64,000 bases of DNA from Actinorhabdospora filicis (GTDB taxonomy: Bacteria > Actinomycetota > Actinomycetes > Mycobacteriales > Micromonosporaceae): positions 1,397,379 to 1,461,378 of the forward strand of contig NZ_BSTX01000002.1 of NCBI RefSeq assembly GCF_030269765.1, given 5' to 3'. The position numbers and the translations under genes were made by a program. Below are positions 1-9,104 of this stretch, in pieces (position 1 is the stretch's first letter; each line of letters starts with the position of its first letter). The notes under the pieces were generated by a model. The model was not told where the DNA came from. It searched no databases and worked only from the letters and a program-made list of their open reading frames with translations.

Positions 1-1
1 G

Positions 2-253
2 GTGCATTATGTCGGAATGGACGAGATGGATGCGGGCGCCGACGAGTCTTCCACCGACGCCTACGAGTACGTTCCCCTGCGCATCGGCGGGGAGGTCGAC
101 CCCCTGACCGCCCAGGCCAGGCTCTCCGTGGCCGCCGAGTACGGCGGCTGGGAACTGGCCCGGGTCGCGCGCTACCCCGGTGGAGAACGGAAGGTCACGC
201 TGCGACGGCGGCGGACCCGGACGGGGATCGGGTTGCCGGGACTGTCGTACTGA
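2..253 (+). CDS. DUF5703-like small protein, possibly 5'-truncated by the window edge
   Basis: The protein has up to 83 residues. Its middle, EYVPLRIGGEVDPLTAQARL followed by EYGGWELARV and a basic RRRR tail, matches my memory of a small actinobacterial family of unknown function (DUF5703). Family members usually begin just before the EY(E/V)YVPLR segment, so the true start is probably one of the in-frame ATGs at 17 or 26, or lies upstream of the window. No signal peptide or membrane segment is visible. The function is unknown and the family call is from memory only. Confidence 0.6.
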   Translation: MHYVGMDEMDAGADESSTDAYEYVPLRIGGEVDPLTAQARLSVAAEYGGWELARVARYPGGERKVTLRRRRTRTGIGLPGLSY

Positions 254-555
254 CCGACCCGGGTCCCGGGGTCCTGGGGACGGAGTGCCGTGGGAGCCCG
301 CCGACGGGGCGGGGCTCGCAGGCGCTTCGCCCTGCACCCGACCAGGGCGTCGCCCTGGACCCCGGTGCTGAGGACGCTCTTCGCGGGCCGGTGGTCACCG
401 AGACTCCCCGGCACACGGATACGTCGTGGCCGGCCGGGCCGGATGCGCCGCTCCCGTGAGCATCCACCACGACCACCCGGCCACGACACTTCTCTCCCCG
501 GTGGTGCCGGAGGGGTCTCGGCACACGGCCGTTCTCACGGCCGTCTCCGTGCCCG
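254..555. other. Gene-free intergenic stretch
   Basis: About 300 bases lie between two convergent genes. The short frames here lack ribosome binding sites and recognisable protein content. There are GC-rich self-complementary runs just after the upstream stop (around 258-285) that could act as a terminator, but no clean hairpin with a T-tract. I see nothing else. Confidence 0.5.
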
Positions 556-1227
556 CTACTCCCCCTCGTCCTCTTCCTCTTCGTCCTCATCGTCGTAGTC
601 GTAGTTGGAGCGCTCGTCCAGGCGCCCCACCACGGGCTGCTCGCCGCCCATCACGAACGCCGCGTCCTCACCGCCGTTGCCCACCGCGTCCAGGTCGATC
701 GAGGCGGCGATCTCGTTGACCACGACCAGCCCGTCGAGGGGGGTGAGCTCCTCGATCTCCAGGGCCGAGAGGGTCCCGCCACCGGCGTGCAGCAGCTCCA
801 GGACCGCGTCGCCGATCCCGGTGAGCGGCGAACCGTCGTCCTCGGGATCGGGGACGGCCTCGCGCGCGGCCTCGGCGATGCGCATCAGCGCCGCCTGGCT
901 GGGCACGAGGTAGTCGCGCCGCTGCCGCACCGAGATGATCACCGGCTGCCCGTCGGGTTCGGCGAGGTCGTCGCCGCCCGCCCAGGGGCCCTCGCCGTCA
1001 CCGCCGGGGAGGGGACGCGGGTCCCACGGGGTCGCCTCGCCGTAGACCTCGTCGATGAGCCGGTCGTAGGCGACGCTGGCCTCGTTCAGGGCGACGTAGG
1101 CGGCCCACACCTCGGCGTCACCGCGCGTTTCGGCGGCGATGACGTCGAGGTGCCTGCGGGTCGCCACGATGACCGCCTCCAGTGCGGCGGCCACCTCCGG
1201 GACGCGGGAAGCGGTGTCGTGGGGCAT
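556..1227 (-). CDS. Actinobacterial hypothetical protein with acidic C-terminal tail
   Basis: The protein has 223 residues, soluble and strongly acidic. I do not recognise a named domain. The N-terminal half looks helical; the middle contains a VIISVRQRRDYLVPSQAALM segment; the last 15 or so residues are almost all Asp/Glu (YDYDDEDEEEEDEGE). The ATG at 1227 follows GAGCGAGCTC, a weak ribosome binding site. It lies just downstream of the M20 peptidase gene on the same strand (gap about 70 bases), so co-transcription is possible. The acidic tail suggests a binding or interaction role, which is inference. Confidence 0.6.
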   Translation of the reverse strand: MPHDTASRVPEVAAALEAVIVATRRHLDVIAAETRGDAEVWAAYVALNEASVAYDRLIDEVYGEATPWDPRPLPGGDGEGPWAGGDDLAEPDGQPVIISVRQRRDYLVPSQAALMRIAEAAREAVPDPEDDGSPLTGIGDAVLELLHAGGGTLSALEIEELTPLDGLVVVNEIAASIDLDAVGNGGEDAAFVMGGEQPVVGRLDERSNYDYDDEDEEEEDEGE

Positions 1228-1297
1228 GAGCTCGCTCTTTCTTCCGATGCGGTCACGGGTGCTTGCTGCGAGGGGGCTCAGCCGCGGGGTCTTCGGG

Positions 1298-2629
1298 TCA
1301 GCTGCCGGACAGGAACCGGTCCAGCACGCGGACGCCGAACTGGAGGCCGTCGACGGGCACGCGCTCGTCGATGCCGTGGAACAGGGCGGAGAAGTCCAGG
1401 TCGGCCGGGAGCTTCAGGGGCGCGAAACCGAAGCAGCGGATGCCGAGCCGGTTGAGGGCCTTGGCGTCGGTGCCGCCCGACAGCATGTACGGGACGGGAC
1501 GCGCGCCCGGGTCCTCGGCGCGCAGCGCGGCGGCCATCGCGTCCACGAGGGCACCGTCGAAGCTCGTCTCCAGGGCCGGCTGCCGGTGGATGTAGTCGAC
1601 CTGCACGTCCGGGCCGACAATGGCGCGCAGCTGCCGCTCGAACTCCTCGCTGCGCCCGGGGAGCGTGCGGCAGTCGATGACGGCCTGCGCCTTGCCGGGA
1701 ATCACGTTGTCCTTGTACCCGGCGTCCAGGCGCGTCGGGTTGGCCGTGTCGCGGATGGTGGCGCCGATGAGGCGGGCGATCGGGCCGAGCTTGGCGATGG
1801 TCGCCTCGGGGTTCTCCAGGTCCAGCTCGACGTCCAGGATCGCCGAGACCTCCTCCAGGAACGCCCGCACGGTCGGGGTGATCACGACCGGGAAACGCGT
1901 GCGGCCGATGCGCGCGACGGCCTCGGCGAGCTGCGTCACCGCGTTGTCGTCGTGGATCATCGAGCCGTGCCCGGGACGGCCCGAGACGGTCAGCCGCAGC
2001 CAGTCCAGGCCCTTCTCGGCGGTCTCGATCAGGTAGAGCCGCAGGTCGTTGTTCACCGAGACGGAGAAACCGCCGACCTCGCCGATCGCCTCGGTGACGC
2101 CGTCCAGCAGGTGCGCGTACTCGTCGACGACGAAGTGCGCGCCATAAGCCGAACCGGCCTCCTCGTCGGCGAAGAACACCAGGACCAGGTCGCGCGGCGG
2201 GACGCGGCCTTCGCGCTTCCACTGGCGCACGACGGCGAGGGTCATCGCGTCGAAGTCCTTCATGTCCACCGCGCCCCGGCCCCACAGGTAGCCGTCCTTG
2301 AGCTCGCCGGAGAAGGGGTGCACCGACCACTCGGAGGCGTCGGCGGGCACCACGTCGAGGTGCCCGTGGATCAGCAGCGCGCCCCGGGACGGGTCGGCGC
2401 CCTCGTAGCGGCAGATGACGCTGGCGCGGCCGCGCGCGCTCTCCACGATGACCGGCTCCAAGCCGACCTCGGCGAGCTTCTCCGCGACGTACTCGGCGGC
2501 GACCCGCTCACCGGCGCTGGTGTCGTTGTCGCCGGTGTTGGTCGTGTCGATCCGCAGCAGGTCGCGGCAGATCTCGACGACCTCGTCCTCGGCGGACGGG
2601 TGAGGGGGGAGGGATGCGGCTGCGCTCAT
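1298..2629 (-). CDS. M20/M25/M40-family zinc metallopeptidase
   Basis: A cytoplasmic zinc-dependent amidohydrolase or peptidase of 443 residues, normal length for M20. Metal-site motifs in order: HGHLDVVP (first His and catalytic Asp), GRGAVDMK (bridging Asp), DEEAGS (catalytic Glu pair), and a late SGGTDAK / FHGIDERV region supplying the last ligands. The central lid domain (GRPGHGSMIHDDNAV) is intact. Substrate cannot be told from sequence; dipeptides, acyl-amino acids or carbamates are possible. The start at 2629 has an AAGGGGGG sequence directly upstream. It is followed by the acidic hypothetical gene and preceded 23 bases upstream by the SGNH hydrolase gene on the same strand. Confidence 0.85.
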   Translation of the reverse strand: MSAAASLPPHPSAEDEVVEICRDLLRIDTTNTGDNDTSAGERVAAEYVAEKLAEVGLEPVIVESARGRASVICRYEGADPSRGALLIHGHLDVVPADASEWSVHPFSGELKDGYLWGRGAVDMKDFDAMTLAVVRQWKREGRVPPRDLVLVFFADEEAGSAYGAHFVVDEYAHLLDGVTEAIGEVGGFSVSVNNDLRLYLIETAEKGLDWLRLTVSGRPGHGSMIHDDNAVTQLAEAVARIGRTRFPVVITPTVRAFLEEVSAILDVELDLENPEATIAKLGPIARLIGATIRDTANPTRLDAGYKDNVIPGKAQAVIDCRTLPGRSEEFERQLRAIVGPDVQVDYIHRQPALETSFDGALVDAMAAALRAEDPGARPVPYMLSGGTDAKALNRLGIRCFGFAPLKLPADLDFSALFHGIDERVPVDGLQFGVRVLDRFLSGS

Positions 2630-2652
2630 CCCCCCTTCTTACCAGCAACCGA

Positions 2653-3501
2653 TCACGTTGACGGCGACGGCTCGGTCCCGAAGGCCGCCGCGAAGGTGAC
2701 CTCGGCGATGCGGGCCTGGCCCTCCACATTCGGGTGGAAGAAGTCCCACGCGGAGATGTCGTCGGCGGTGAGCTGGGTGCCGAAGACGGCGTTGCCGTCG
2801 TAGGAGCAGTTCGGGCCGTAGGCGGCGCACAGCTCCGAGGCCGCGGTGTTGTAGTCGACCACCCGCTGGCGCACGTTCGCGCGGCGCTGCTCGGCGGCGG
2901 CGTCGGTGGACAGCGGGTCGGCCAGCAGCGACTGGCAGATCCCGGCCAGCTCCCACGTGTTGCGGGCGTCGGGATTGTCCTTCCCGGCCTCCCAGACCCG
3001 GTAGACGTCGGGGATGGAGGCGATGAACACGCGCGCGTCGGGCAGGCCCTCCTTGATCGCGTCGAGGGCGGCGGAGACGTTGGTGCGGTACTGGATGGCG
3101 CTGGTCATGCCCGCCTCGGTGTCGGCGCAGGCGTCGTTGGCTCCGATGAGGACGGTCACGTAGTCGACGCGCTGTTCGACGGCGTCGAAGGCCTGCGCGA
3201 CGAGGTCGGCGGAGTTCGCGCCCGTCTCGGCGTTGTTGTGGCGGTTGCCCTCCAGCCCGGGATTGAGGGTGGTCAGGCGGTGGTAGTGCCCGTTGACCCG
3301 GTCGCTGTCGCCGGTGCTCCAGGAGCGGGCGGTGCAGTCGAAGAACCAGCCGCACGCGTTGAAGCCGCGCGTGATGGAGTCGCCGAGGGCGGCCATCGAG
3401 GACGGGTAGGCGGGCGCGGGGTCCTCGGCCCGCGCGGGTGCGGCCGCGCCGACCGCGAGGACGGCGGCGAGCGCGGCGGCGGGAGCGATGCGTCCGAGCA
3501 T
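2653..3501 (-). CDS. Secreted SGNH/GDSL hydrolase
   Basis: An extracellular esterase/lipase-fold enzyme of 282 residues. Residues 1-25 form a Sec signal peptide ending in an AxA site (PARAED). Block I is GDSITRG with the nucleophile Ser, block III is the GAND Asn, and block V is WDFFHPN with the catalytic Asp/His pair. Several Cys residues in the mature part (ACGW, FDCTA, GICQS, ELCAA, NCSY) suit disulfides in an exported protein. The start at 3501 has a clear AGGAGG eight bases upstream. Substrate is unknown; SGNH relatives act on lipids, acetylated sugars or esters. Confidence 0.87.
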   Translation of the reverse strand: MLGRIAPAAALAAVLAVGAAAPARAEDPAPAYPSSMAALGDSITRGFNACGWFFDCTARSWSTGDSDRVNGHYHRLTTLNPGLEGNRHNNAETGANSADLVAQAFDAVEQRVDYVTVLIGANDACADTEAGMTSAIQYRTNVSAALDAIKEGLPDARVFIASIPDVYRVWEAGKDNPDARNTWELAGICQSLLADPLSTDAAAEQRRANVRQRVVDYNTAASELCAAYGPNCSYDGNAVFGTQLTADDISAWDFFHPNVEGQARIAEVTFAAAFGTEPSPST

Positions 3502-3586
3502 GTCGACCTCCTGAAACAGCCTCGTGTGAACCCGGCTGCCAAGGAGGTTAACGACATTCCGGTCATATCGTGCCGGTTTCGGCCGC

Positions 3587-4672
3587 TCATCCTCCGATCA
3601 GGCCGGGCACCGGCGGTGGAAGGGCGCAGCCGCCGGCCACGGGCAGTGTCCGTCCGGCCGCGGCGGCCTCGTCGGCGGTGAGCATGACGTCCAGGACGTG
3701 CGCGCCCAGTTCCAGGGAGGCGATGTGCGGGCGTCCCTGGGCCAGTGCCGTCGCCAGGTCGTGGACGCCGATGCCGCGCCGGGATCCCAGGTAGCCGCCG
3801 GTGTGCGGCAGTTCGGTCCACTCGCGTTCGCCCCGGCGGCGCAGCGAGGGGTGCCCGTCGTGCCGGTTGGGGTCGGGGGCGGTGAGGGAGCCGTCGGTGC
3901 CGTGGACCTCCAGGTGCGGCAGGTGGTGCCCGGGCACGTCGAAGGAGGTGACGATGGTGGCGACGGCGCCGGAGGCCATGCCGAGGGTGAGGCTGTAGTG
4001 GGTGGCGACTTCGACGGGGACGGTCCGCCCGGCCTTGGGCCCGGACTCGATGACGCGCTGGTCGCGGCCCCTGGCGGTGACGGCGGTGACGGTGGCGACC
4101 GGGCCGAGGATGGCGACCAGGGCGGTCAGGGAGTAGACGCCGATGTCGTGCAGGGGCCCGGCGCCCTTGGCGTAGAAGAACTCCGGGTCGGGGTGCCACA
4201 GTTCGGGACCGGCGGTGGCGAAGAACGCGGTGGCCGCGACGGGACGCCCGATCAGCCCGTCGGCGACGGCCCGGGCGGTGGTCTGGAGCCCGGCGCCCAG
4301 GATCGTGTCGGGCGCGCAGCCCACCCGCACCCCGGCGGCCGCGGCCTCGGCGGTGATGGCGGCGGCGTCCTCGCGGGTCAGGGAGAGGGGCTTCTCGCTC
4401 CACACGTGCTTCCCGGCGGCGATGGCCTCGCGCGTGACGTCGGCGTGGGCGCTCGGGACGGTCAGGTTGACCACGGCGTCCACGTCCGGGTCGGCGAGGA
4501 GGGCGTCGGCGCCGAGGGCGCGCAGGCCGTGCCCGGCGGCGGTGGCGGCGGCGCGCGCGGGGTCGAGGTCGGCGCAGGCGACGGGGGTGACGCCGGGGAG
4601 GCCGGTGAGGGTGGCGAGGTACTGGCCGGAGATGTTCCCGCAGCCGATGATGCCGAGGCGGAGATCGGTCAT
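3587..4672 (-). CDS. Gfo/Idh/MocA-family NAD(P)-dependent oxidoreductase
   Basis: A 361-residue sugar or inositol-type dehydrogenase. The N-terminal Rossmann fold begins at residue 6 (GIIGCGNISGQY), the conserved EKP motif is in SEKPLSL, and the substrate-binding alpha/beta domain contains the usual GAGPLHDIGVYSL segment. Members oxidise or reduce sugars, cyclitols and related compounds with NAD(H) or NADP(H); the exact substrate cannot be assigned. It lies 85 bases upstream of the SGNH hydrolase on the same strand and is divergent from the molybdopterin oxidoreductase. No strong ribosome binding site precedes the ATG. Confidence 0.85.
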   Translation of the reverse strand: MTDLRLGIIGCGNISGQYLATLTGLPGVTPVACADLDPARAAATAAGHGLRALGADALLADPDVDAVVNLTVPSAHADVTREAIAAGKHVWSEKPLSLTREDAAAITAEAAAAGVRVGCAPDTILGAGLQTTARAVADGLIGRPVAATAFFATAGPELWHPDPEFFYAKGAGPLHDIGVYSLTALVAILGPVATVTAVTARGRDQRVIESGPKAGRTVPVEVATHYSLTLGMASGAVATIVTSFDVPGHHLPHLEVHGTDGSLTAPDPNRHDGHPSLRRRGEREWTELPHTGGYLGSRRGIGVHDLATALAQGRPHIASLELGAHVLDVMLTADEAAAAGRTLPVAGGCALPPPVPGLIGG

Positions 4673-4804
4673 GTGGGCACATGGTGGCCGAAGGCGGCGC
4701 CGGAATCAATCCCTCCGGGAATCGGTGCCCCTGAATGGTTACCGCTCCCTTACCGCCGCCCGGCGGGGCGGGCCGCGCGGCCCCGGGCGCACAAGAATGG
4801 GGGC

Positions 4805-6325
4805 ATGGCAGTCGAACGGTGGGCCGCGGCCCTCTCCGGTGTCGTCGCCGCCTGCGCCGGGCTCGGCGCGGGCGAGCTGACGGCGGCGCTCACGGGTCCC
4901 TCGGGCGCGCCGCTGGTCGCGGTGGGCGACCACGTCGTGCGCGCCACTCCCGAGCCGGTGAAGGAGTGGGCGATCGGGGTCTTCGGGACCTACGACAAGC
5001 TCGCCCTCCAGGTCGGCACGGCGGTGCTCCTCGCGGTGATCGCGGCCGCGGTGGGCGTGGTGGGCTCGCGCAGGCTCCGCTACGCCGGTGTGGCCGTGGC
5101 GTTGTTCACCGCCGTCGGCGTCGTCGCGGCGGTGACGCGCGAGGGTTCGGGCGCGGTGGACGCGATCCCCTCGATCGTGGCGGGCCTGGTCGCGCTCGCC
5201 GTCGGTTACGGCCTGCTGCGGCGGGCGCCGGTGGCGGGTGAGAAGCCGCCGTGGGATCCGCGCGCCTGGGACCGCCGCCGCTTCATCACCGTCTCCGGGC
5301 TCGCGCTGGCCGGGGCGGGTGCCGGGGTGGCGATCGGCCGCAACTTCGGGCAGGGCACCGCGGTGGAGGAGGCGCGGAACAAGGTCGCGCTGCCGGCCCC
5401 GGCGTCCCCCGCTCCCCCGCGCCCGGCGGGCGCCGAGCTCGGTGTGGACGGCCTGACGCCCTTCCAGACCTCCGCGCGCGACTTCTACCGCATCGACACC
5501 GCCCTCGTGCCCCCGAACCTCCTCCCGGCCGACTACCGGCTGCGGATCCACGGCAGGTGCGCCAACCCGATCGAGCTGAGCTACGACGACCTCCTCAAGC
5601 GCCCCATGATCGAGCGCGACATCACCCTCACGTGCGTGTCCAATGAGGTCGGCGGGGAGCTCGTGGGCAACGCGCGGTGGCTGGGCGTCCCGCTCGCCGA
5701 CCTGCTGGCCGAGGTACGTCCCGACGCCGGTGCCGACCAGCTCGTCGGCCGCTCCGCCGACGGGTGGACCGCCGGGTCCCCCACGGCCCTGTGCGTGGAC
5801 GGCCGGGACGCGATGCTGGCGGTGGGCATGAACGGCGAGCCGCTGCCGGTGCGGCACGGCTTCCCGGTGCGGATGGTCGTCCCGGGCCTCTACGGGTACG
5901 TCTCGGCCACCAAGTGGCTGACCGAGCTGGAGCTGACCTCCTTCGCCGACTTCGACGCCTACTGGATCCCGCGCGGCTGGTCCACGCCCGCGCCGATCAA
6001 GACCGAGTCGCGCATCGACACCCCGCGACGCAAGGCGACGGCGGGGAAGGTCGCGGTGGCCGGGGTGGCCTGGGCGCAGCATCGCGGGATCCAGGCCGTG
6101 GAGCTGCGCGTGGACGACGGGCCGTGGCTGCCCGCGCGGCTGTCGGAGGTCACCTCCTCCGACACCTGGCGGCAGTGGGTCTGTGAATGGGACGCCACGC
6201 CGGGCGAGCATCGCCTGACCGTGCGGGCCACCGACGGCGGCGGAGTCGTGCAGACTGAGCAGCGGGCACCGGTCGCCCCCGACGGCGCGACCGGGCTGCA
6301 CAGTGTGACCGTGGACGTCAGCTAG
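4805..6325 (+). CDS. Membrane-anchored molybdopterin-dependent oxidoreductase (sulfite oxidase/YedY superfamily)
   Basis: The protein has 506 residues. The N-terminal 140 residues contain about four hydrophobic segments, followed by a twin-arginine-like DRRRFITVSGLALAG stretch near residues 156-170, so the catalytic part (about 215-410) should sit outside the membrane. The Mo-ligating Cys lies in LTCVSNEVGG (Cys277), then GYVSATKWLTELEL typical of the sulfite oxidase fold. The C-terminal part (about 420-500) is the Mo-co dimerisation/Ig-like domain. A much longer upstream reading frame is antisense to the neighbouring oxidoreductase and was discarded; the chosen ATG begins the membrane domain. 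The natural substrate is unknown. Confidence 0.85.
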   Translation: MAVERWAAALSGVVAACAGLGAGELTAALTGPSGAPLVAVGDHVVRATPEPVKEWAIGVFGTYDKLALQVGTAVLLAVIAAAVGVVGSRRLRYAGVAVALFTAVGVVAAVTREGSGAVDAIPSIVAGLVALAVGYGLLRRAPVAGEKPPWDPRAWDRRRFITVSGLALAGAGAGVAIGRNFGQGTAVEEARNKVALPAPASPAPPRPAGAELGVDGLTPFQTSARDFYRIDTALVPPNLLPADYRLRIHGRCANPIELSYDDLLKRPMIERDITLTCVSNEVGGELVGNARWLGVPLADLLAEVRPDAGADQLVGRSADGWTAGSPTALCVDGRDAMLAVGMNGEPLPVRHGFPVRMVVPGLYGYVSATKWLTELELTSFADFDAYWIPRGWSTPAPIKTESRIDTPRRKATAGKVAVAGVAWAQHRGIQAVELRVDDGPWLPARLSEVTSSDTWRQWVCEWDATPGEHRLTVRATDGGGVVQTEQRAPVAPDGATGLHSVTVDVS

Positions 6326-6333
6326 GAGCCGCC

Positions 6334-7293
6334 GTGTCCGTGCCCTTCGCCTCCTCGGCCGACCTGGCCGAGAAGACCGAGACCTTCGCCGAGCTCGCCG
6401 AGGGCGTGTACGCGCTGACCGCCGAGGGCGACCCGAACGTGGGCGCGATCGAGGGCGAGGACTTCCTGGTGTGCTTCGAGGCGCGCGCCACGCCGGTGAT
6501 GGCGGGGCGGTGGCTGGAGCGGCTGCGGGAGCGCACGGGCAAGCCGGTGCGGTACCTCGTCCTGTCGCACTACCACGCGGTCCGGACGCTGGGCGCGGCC
6601 GCGTTCGGCGCGCAGGAGATCGTGGCGCACGAGCGGACGCGTTTCCTGATCGGCGAGCGCGGCGCCGAGGACTGGGCCTCGGAGGCGGGGCGGATGCCGC
6701 GGCTGTTCACCGGCGCCGAGTCGATCCCGGGCCTGACGCGGCCGACGGTGACGTTCACCGGCGAGCTGACCATCGATCTGGGCGGCGGGCGCGGCGACCT
6801 GGTGCTGCGGCATCTCGGGCGCGGGCACACCGCCGGGGACATCGTGGCGTGGCTGCCCGGCCGGGGCGTCCTGTTCGCCGGTGACCTGGTGGAGGCGCGG
6901 GCCGCGCTGTACACCGGGGACGCCTTCCACCGCGACTGGGCGGGCGCGACGCTGGACGCGGTGGCCGCCCTGGGCGCCACGACGCTGATCGGCGGGCGCG
7001 GGGACGTCGTGGAGGGCCGTGACGAGGTCGCGGCGGCGGTGGCACAGACCCGGGGTTTCCTGACCGTCATGTGCCGGGAGGTGGACGCGGCGGCCGAGCG
7101 CGGTGGCGGGCTGCGGGACGCCTTCGAGGCCGCGCACGCGGCCCTGGCGCCCCGGTACGGGTCGTGGCCGATCTTCGAGCACTGCCTCCCGTTCAACGTG
7201 TCCCGCTACTGGGACGAGCGCGCGGGTGTGGACTGGCCTCGCGTGTGGACCGCCGAGCGCGACCGCGAGGTGTGGGCGGAGCTGAAGGGCTGA
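6334..7293 (+). CDS. MBL-fold hydrolase-like protein with degenerate metal motif
   Basis: The protein has 319 residues with a metallo-beta-lactamase fold: the classical HxHxDH position reads SHYHAVRTLGA, and later motifs are GHTAGDIV and FAGDLVE. The third and fourth ligands of the first motif (Asp, His) are replaced by Val and Arg, so a two-metal site is doubtful, although I recall relatives with the same HYHAVR signature. GTG at 6334 has AGGAG eight bases upstream, overlapping the end of the molybdopterin gene. The next gene starts two bases after its stop, so it is probably in one operon with the FAD monooxygenase, acting in the same (aromatic?) catabolic step. That role is inference. Confidence 0.75.
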   Translation: MSVPFASSADLAEKTETFAELAEGVYALTAEGDPNVGAIEGEDFLVCFEARATPVMAGRWLERLRERTGKPVRYLVLSHYHAVRTLGAAAFGAQEIVAHERTRFLIGERGAEDWASEAGRMPRLFTGAESIPGLTRPTVTFTGELTIDLGGGRGDLVLRHLGRGHTAGDIVAWLPGRGVLFAGDLVEARAALYTGDAFHRDWAGATLDAVAALGATTLIGGRGDVVEGRDEVAAAVAQTRGFLTVMCREVDAAAERGGGLRDAFEAAHAALAPRYGSWPIFEHCLPFNVSRYWDERAGVDWPRVWTAERDREVWAELKG

Positions 7294-7295
7294 GC

Positions 7296-8741
7296 GTGGA
7301 GCCCGTGGCGATCGCGGGCGGCGGGCCGGTGGGCCTGGCCGCCGCGCTGTTCCTGGCCCGGCGGGGCGTCCCTGCGGTGGTGCTGGAGACGGCGGAGCGG
7401 CGGGAGGCGGCCGGTTCGCGCTCGATCTGCGTGCAGCGCGAGGTCCTGGACGCCCTGCACCGGGCCGGCTGCGGTGAGGTCCTGGCCCGCGAGGGCGTGA
7501 CGTGGACGCACGGCCGCACCTACCACCGGCACCGGGAGCTCTTCCGGATCACGTTCCCGGAGACGGTCACGGGCTTCCCGCCGTTCGTGAACATCCCGCA
7601 GTGGCGCGTCGAGGAGGTCCTGGAAGCCGCGGTCCGGAGCGCGGGCGTCGAGATCCGCTACGGCACGCCCGTCACCGGCCTGGCGCAGGACGGCGGCGTC
7701 ACCGTCCGCACCGGGCGCGGCACGCTGCGGGCCAGCCACCTCATCGGCGCCGACGGTGGCCACAGCGCCGTCCGCGACGCCCTCGGGCTGGACTTCCCCG
7801 GCGAGTCCTTCGGCGACCGCTTCCTGATCGCCGACATCCGCGCCGAGCTGCCCTTCGGGCCGCAGCGGCGCTTCCACTTCGACCCCGAGTGGAATCCCGG
7901 CCGCCAGGTGCTGCTGCACCCGCAGCCGGACTCGGTGTGGCGGATCGACTGGCAGGTGCCGGGCGATTTCGACCTCGCCGGTGCGCGCGCGAGCGGTGAG
8001 GTGGACCGCCGGATCCGCCTCATCACCGGCGGCCTGCCCTACGAGATCGTGTGGCTGTCGTCGTACCGCTTCGCGCAGCGGGCCGCGCCGTCCTTCGCCG
8101 AGGGGCGCGTCCTGCTCGCCGGGGACGCCGCGCACGTGATGAGCCCGTTCGGGGCGCGCGGCCTGAACTCGGGCATCGCCGACGCCGAGAACGCCGCGTG
8201 GAAGATCGCCCTCGACCGCGCCGGGCTGGCCGGACCGGCGCTGCTGCCGTCCTACCACCACGAGCGGCGCGCGGCGGCGCTGGAGAACCTGCGCGTCACC
8301 GGCGCGACCATGCGCTTCCTCGTCCCGCGCACCCCCGAGGAGGCCGCCCACCGCGAGGACGTCCTCACCCGCGCCGCGAGCGGCGACGCCGGGGCCCTCG
8401 CCCAGGTGGACAGCGGGCGGCTGTACGCGCCTCACTCCTACGCGCGCTCGCCGCTGACCACCCCGCGCGACGGCCTCGCGGTCGCCCCCGGCGACGTGTG
8501 CCCCGACGAGCCGCACGGCTCCGGGCGCCTGCGCGAGCACCTCGGGGACTTCGCGCTCCTGCACACCGGCGACGCGCCCGCGGCACCGGTCCCGGCGCTG
8601 CGGGTGAGCGGCGAGGCCCTGGACGCCCGGCCCGGACGCGTGTGGCTGGCGCGTCCCGACGGGCACCTCGCGGCCGTCCTGGACGACCCGGCGCCGGGCG
8701 AGATCGCGGCGGCCCTGCGGCGGGCACGAGGCTTCCGGTAG
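7296..8741 (+). CDS. FAD-dependent aromatic-ring monooxygenase
   Basis: A flavoprotein hydroxylase of about 481 residues (PheA/TfdB/MhpA group). It has GGGPVGLAAA for the FAD ADP moiety near the N-terminus, GADGGHSAVR (second FAD/NADPH motif) in the middle and GDAAHVMSPFGARG (flavin ribityl contact). The C-terminal 90 residues form the thioredoxin-like domain seen in phenol hydroxylases. Start: GTG at 7296, two bases after the MBL gene stop; another in-frame GTG at 7308 is possible. It probably uses NAD(P)H and O2 to hydroxylate an aromatic or polyketide-like substrate. No other ring-cleavage genes are nearby. Confidence 0.85.
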   Translation: MEPVAIAGGGPVGLAAALFLARRGVPAVVLETAERREAAGSRSICVQREVLDALHRAGCGEVLAREGVTWTHGRTYHRHRELFRITFPETVTGFPPFVNIPQWRVEEVLEAAVRSAGVEIRYGTPVTGLAQDGGVTVRTGRGTLRASHLIGADGGHSAVRDALGLDFPGESFGDRFLIADIRAELPFGPQRRFHFDPEWNPGRQVLLHPQPDSVWRIDWQVPGDFDLAGARASGEVDRRIRLITGGLPYEIVWLSSYRFAQRAAPSFAEGRVLLAGDAAHVMSPFGARGLNSGIADAENAAWKIALDRAGLAGPALLPSYHHERRAAALENLRVTGATMRFLVPRTPEEAAHREDVLTRAASGDAGALAQVDSGRLYAPHSYARSPLTTPRDGLAVAPGDVCPDEPHGSGRLREHLGDFALLHTGDAPAAPVPALRVSGEALDARPGRVWLARPDGHLAAVLDDPAPGEIAAALRRARGFR

Positions 8742-8850
8742 GCCGCTAAAGCGTGATTCGTCCACAGGGGGCAACGTGATCCCGGTCGCATCACTAGCGT
8801 CTGCCCCACACGGCGGCCAAGGTTCCGCCGCGTCACCTCGAAGGAGCATC

Positions 8851-9048
8851 ATGACCGCGCTTCGCGCCATCTCCGACCGGTTACTGGACTCTTTGGTCCC
8901 GCGCACCGGCGCCCGCGCCTACCGCTGCATCCCCCTCGACCAGGGCACTTGTGGCGCGTGCGCCTACGGCCACGAGAAGTACTGCTGCATCCACTACGAC
9001 AACTGCCCGAACTACTGCTGGTGGAAGCAGTACCCGAACGGCTGCTGA
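8851..9048 (+). CDS. Small cysteine-rich peptide (65 aa, eight Cys)
   Basis: AAGGAG lies six bases upstream of ATG 8851. The first ~25 residues (MTALRAISDRLLDSLVPRTG) are amphipathic with no classical signal peptide. The last ~40 residues hold eight cysteines (CIPLDQGTCGAC, YCCIHYDNC, YCWW, NGC) plus many aromatic residues and end with Cys. This looks like a leader-like N-terminus joined to a disulfide-rich or otherwise modified core. The gene is flanked by a GC-rich hairpin directly after the stop, so it seems monocistronic; a methyltransferase gene follows. I do not recognise a named family. A secreted peptide, metal-binding peptide or RiPP precursor are all possible. Confidence 0.7.
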   Translation: MTALRAISDRLLDSLVPRTGARAYRCIPLDQGTCGACAYGHEKYCCIHYDNCPNYCWWKQYPNGC

Positions 9049-9054
9049 TCGACT

Positions 9055-9081
9055 CGCCCCGGGCCGGGAGGTTCCGGGGCG
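9055..9081 (+). terminator. Stem-loop terminator after the Cys-rich peptide gene
   Basis: Perfect eight-base arms CGCCCCGG (9055-9062) and CCGGGGCG (9074-9081) with an 11-base loop lie seven bases after the stop. There is no T-tract, which is common for actinomycete terminators. Confidence 0.55.
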
Positions 9082-9104
9082 ACCCGCGGGTAGGCTGCCC
9101 GGGC

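Noticed and set aside
3698..4804. Long upstream extension of the molybdopterin oxidoreductase frame
   Set aside because: It is antisense to the Gfo/Idh/MocA gene and Gly/Asp/Val-rich; the ATG at 4805 begins the membrane domain.
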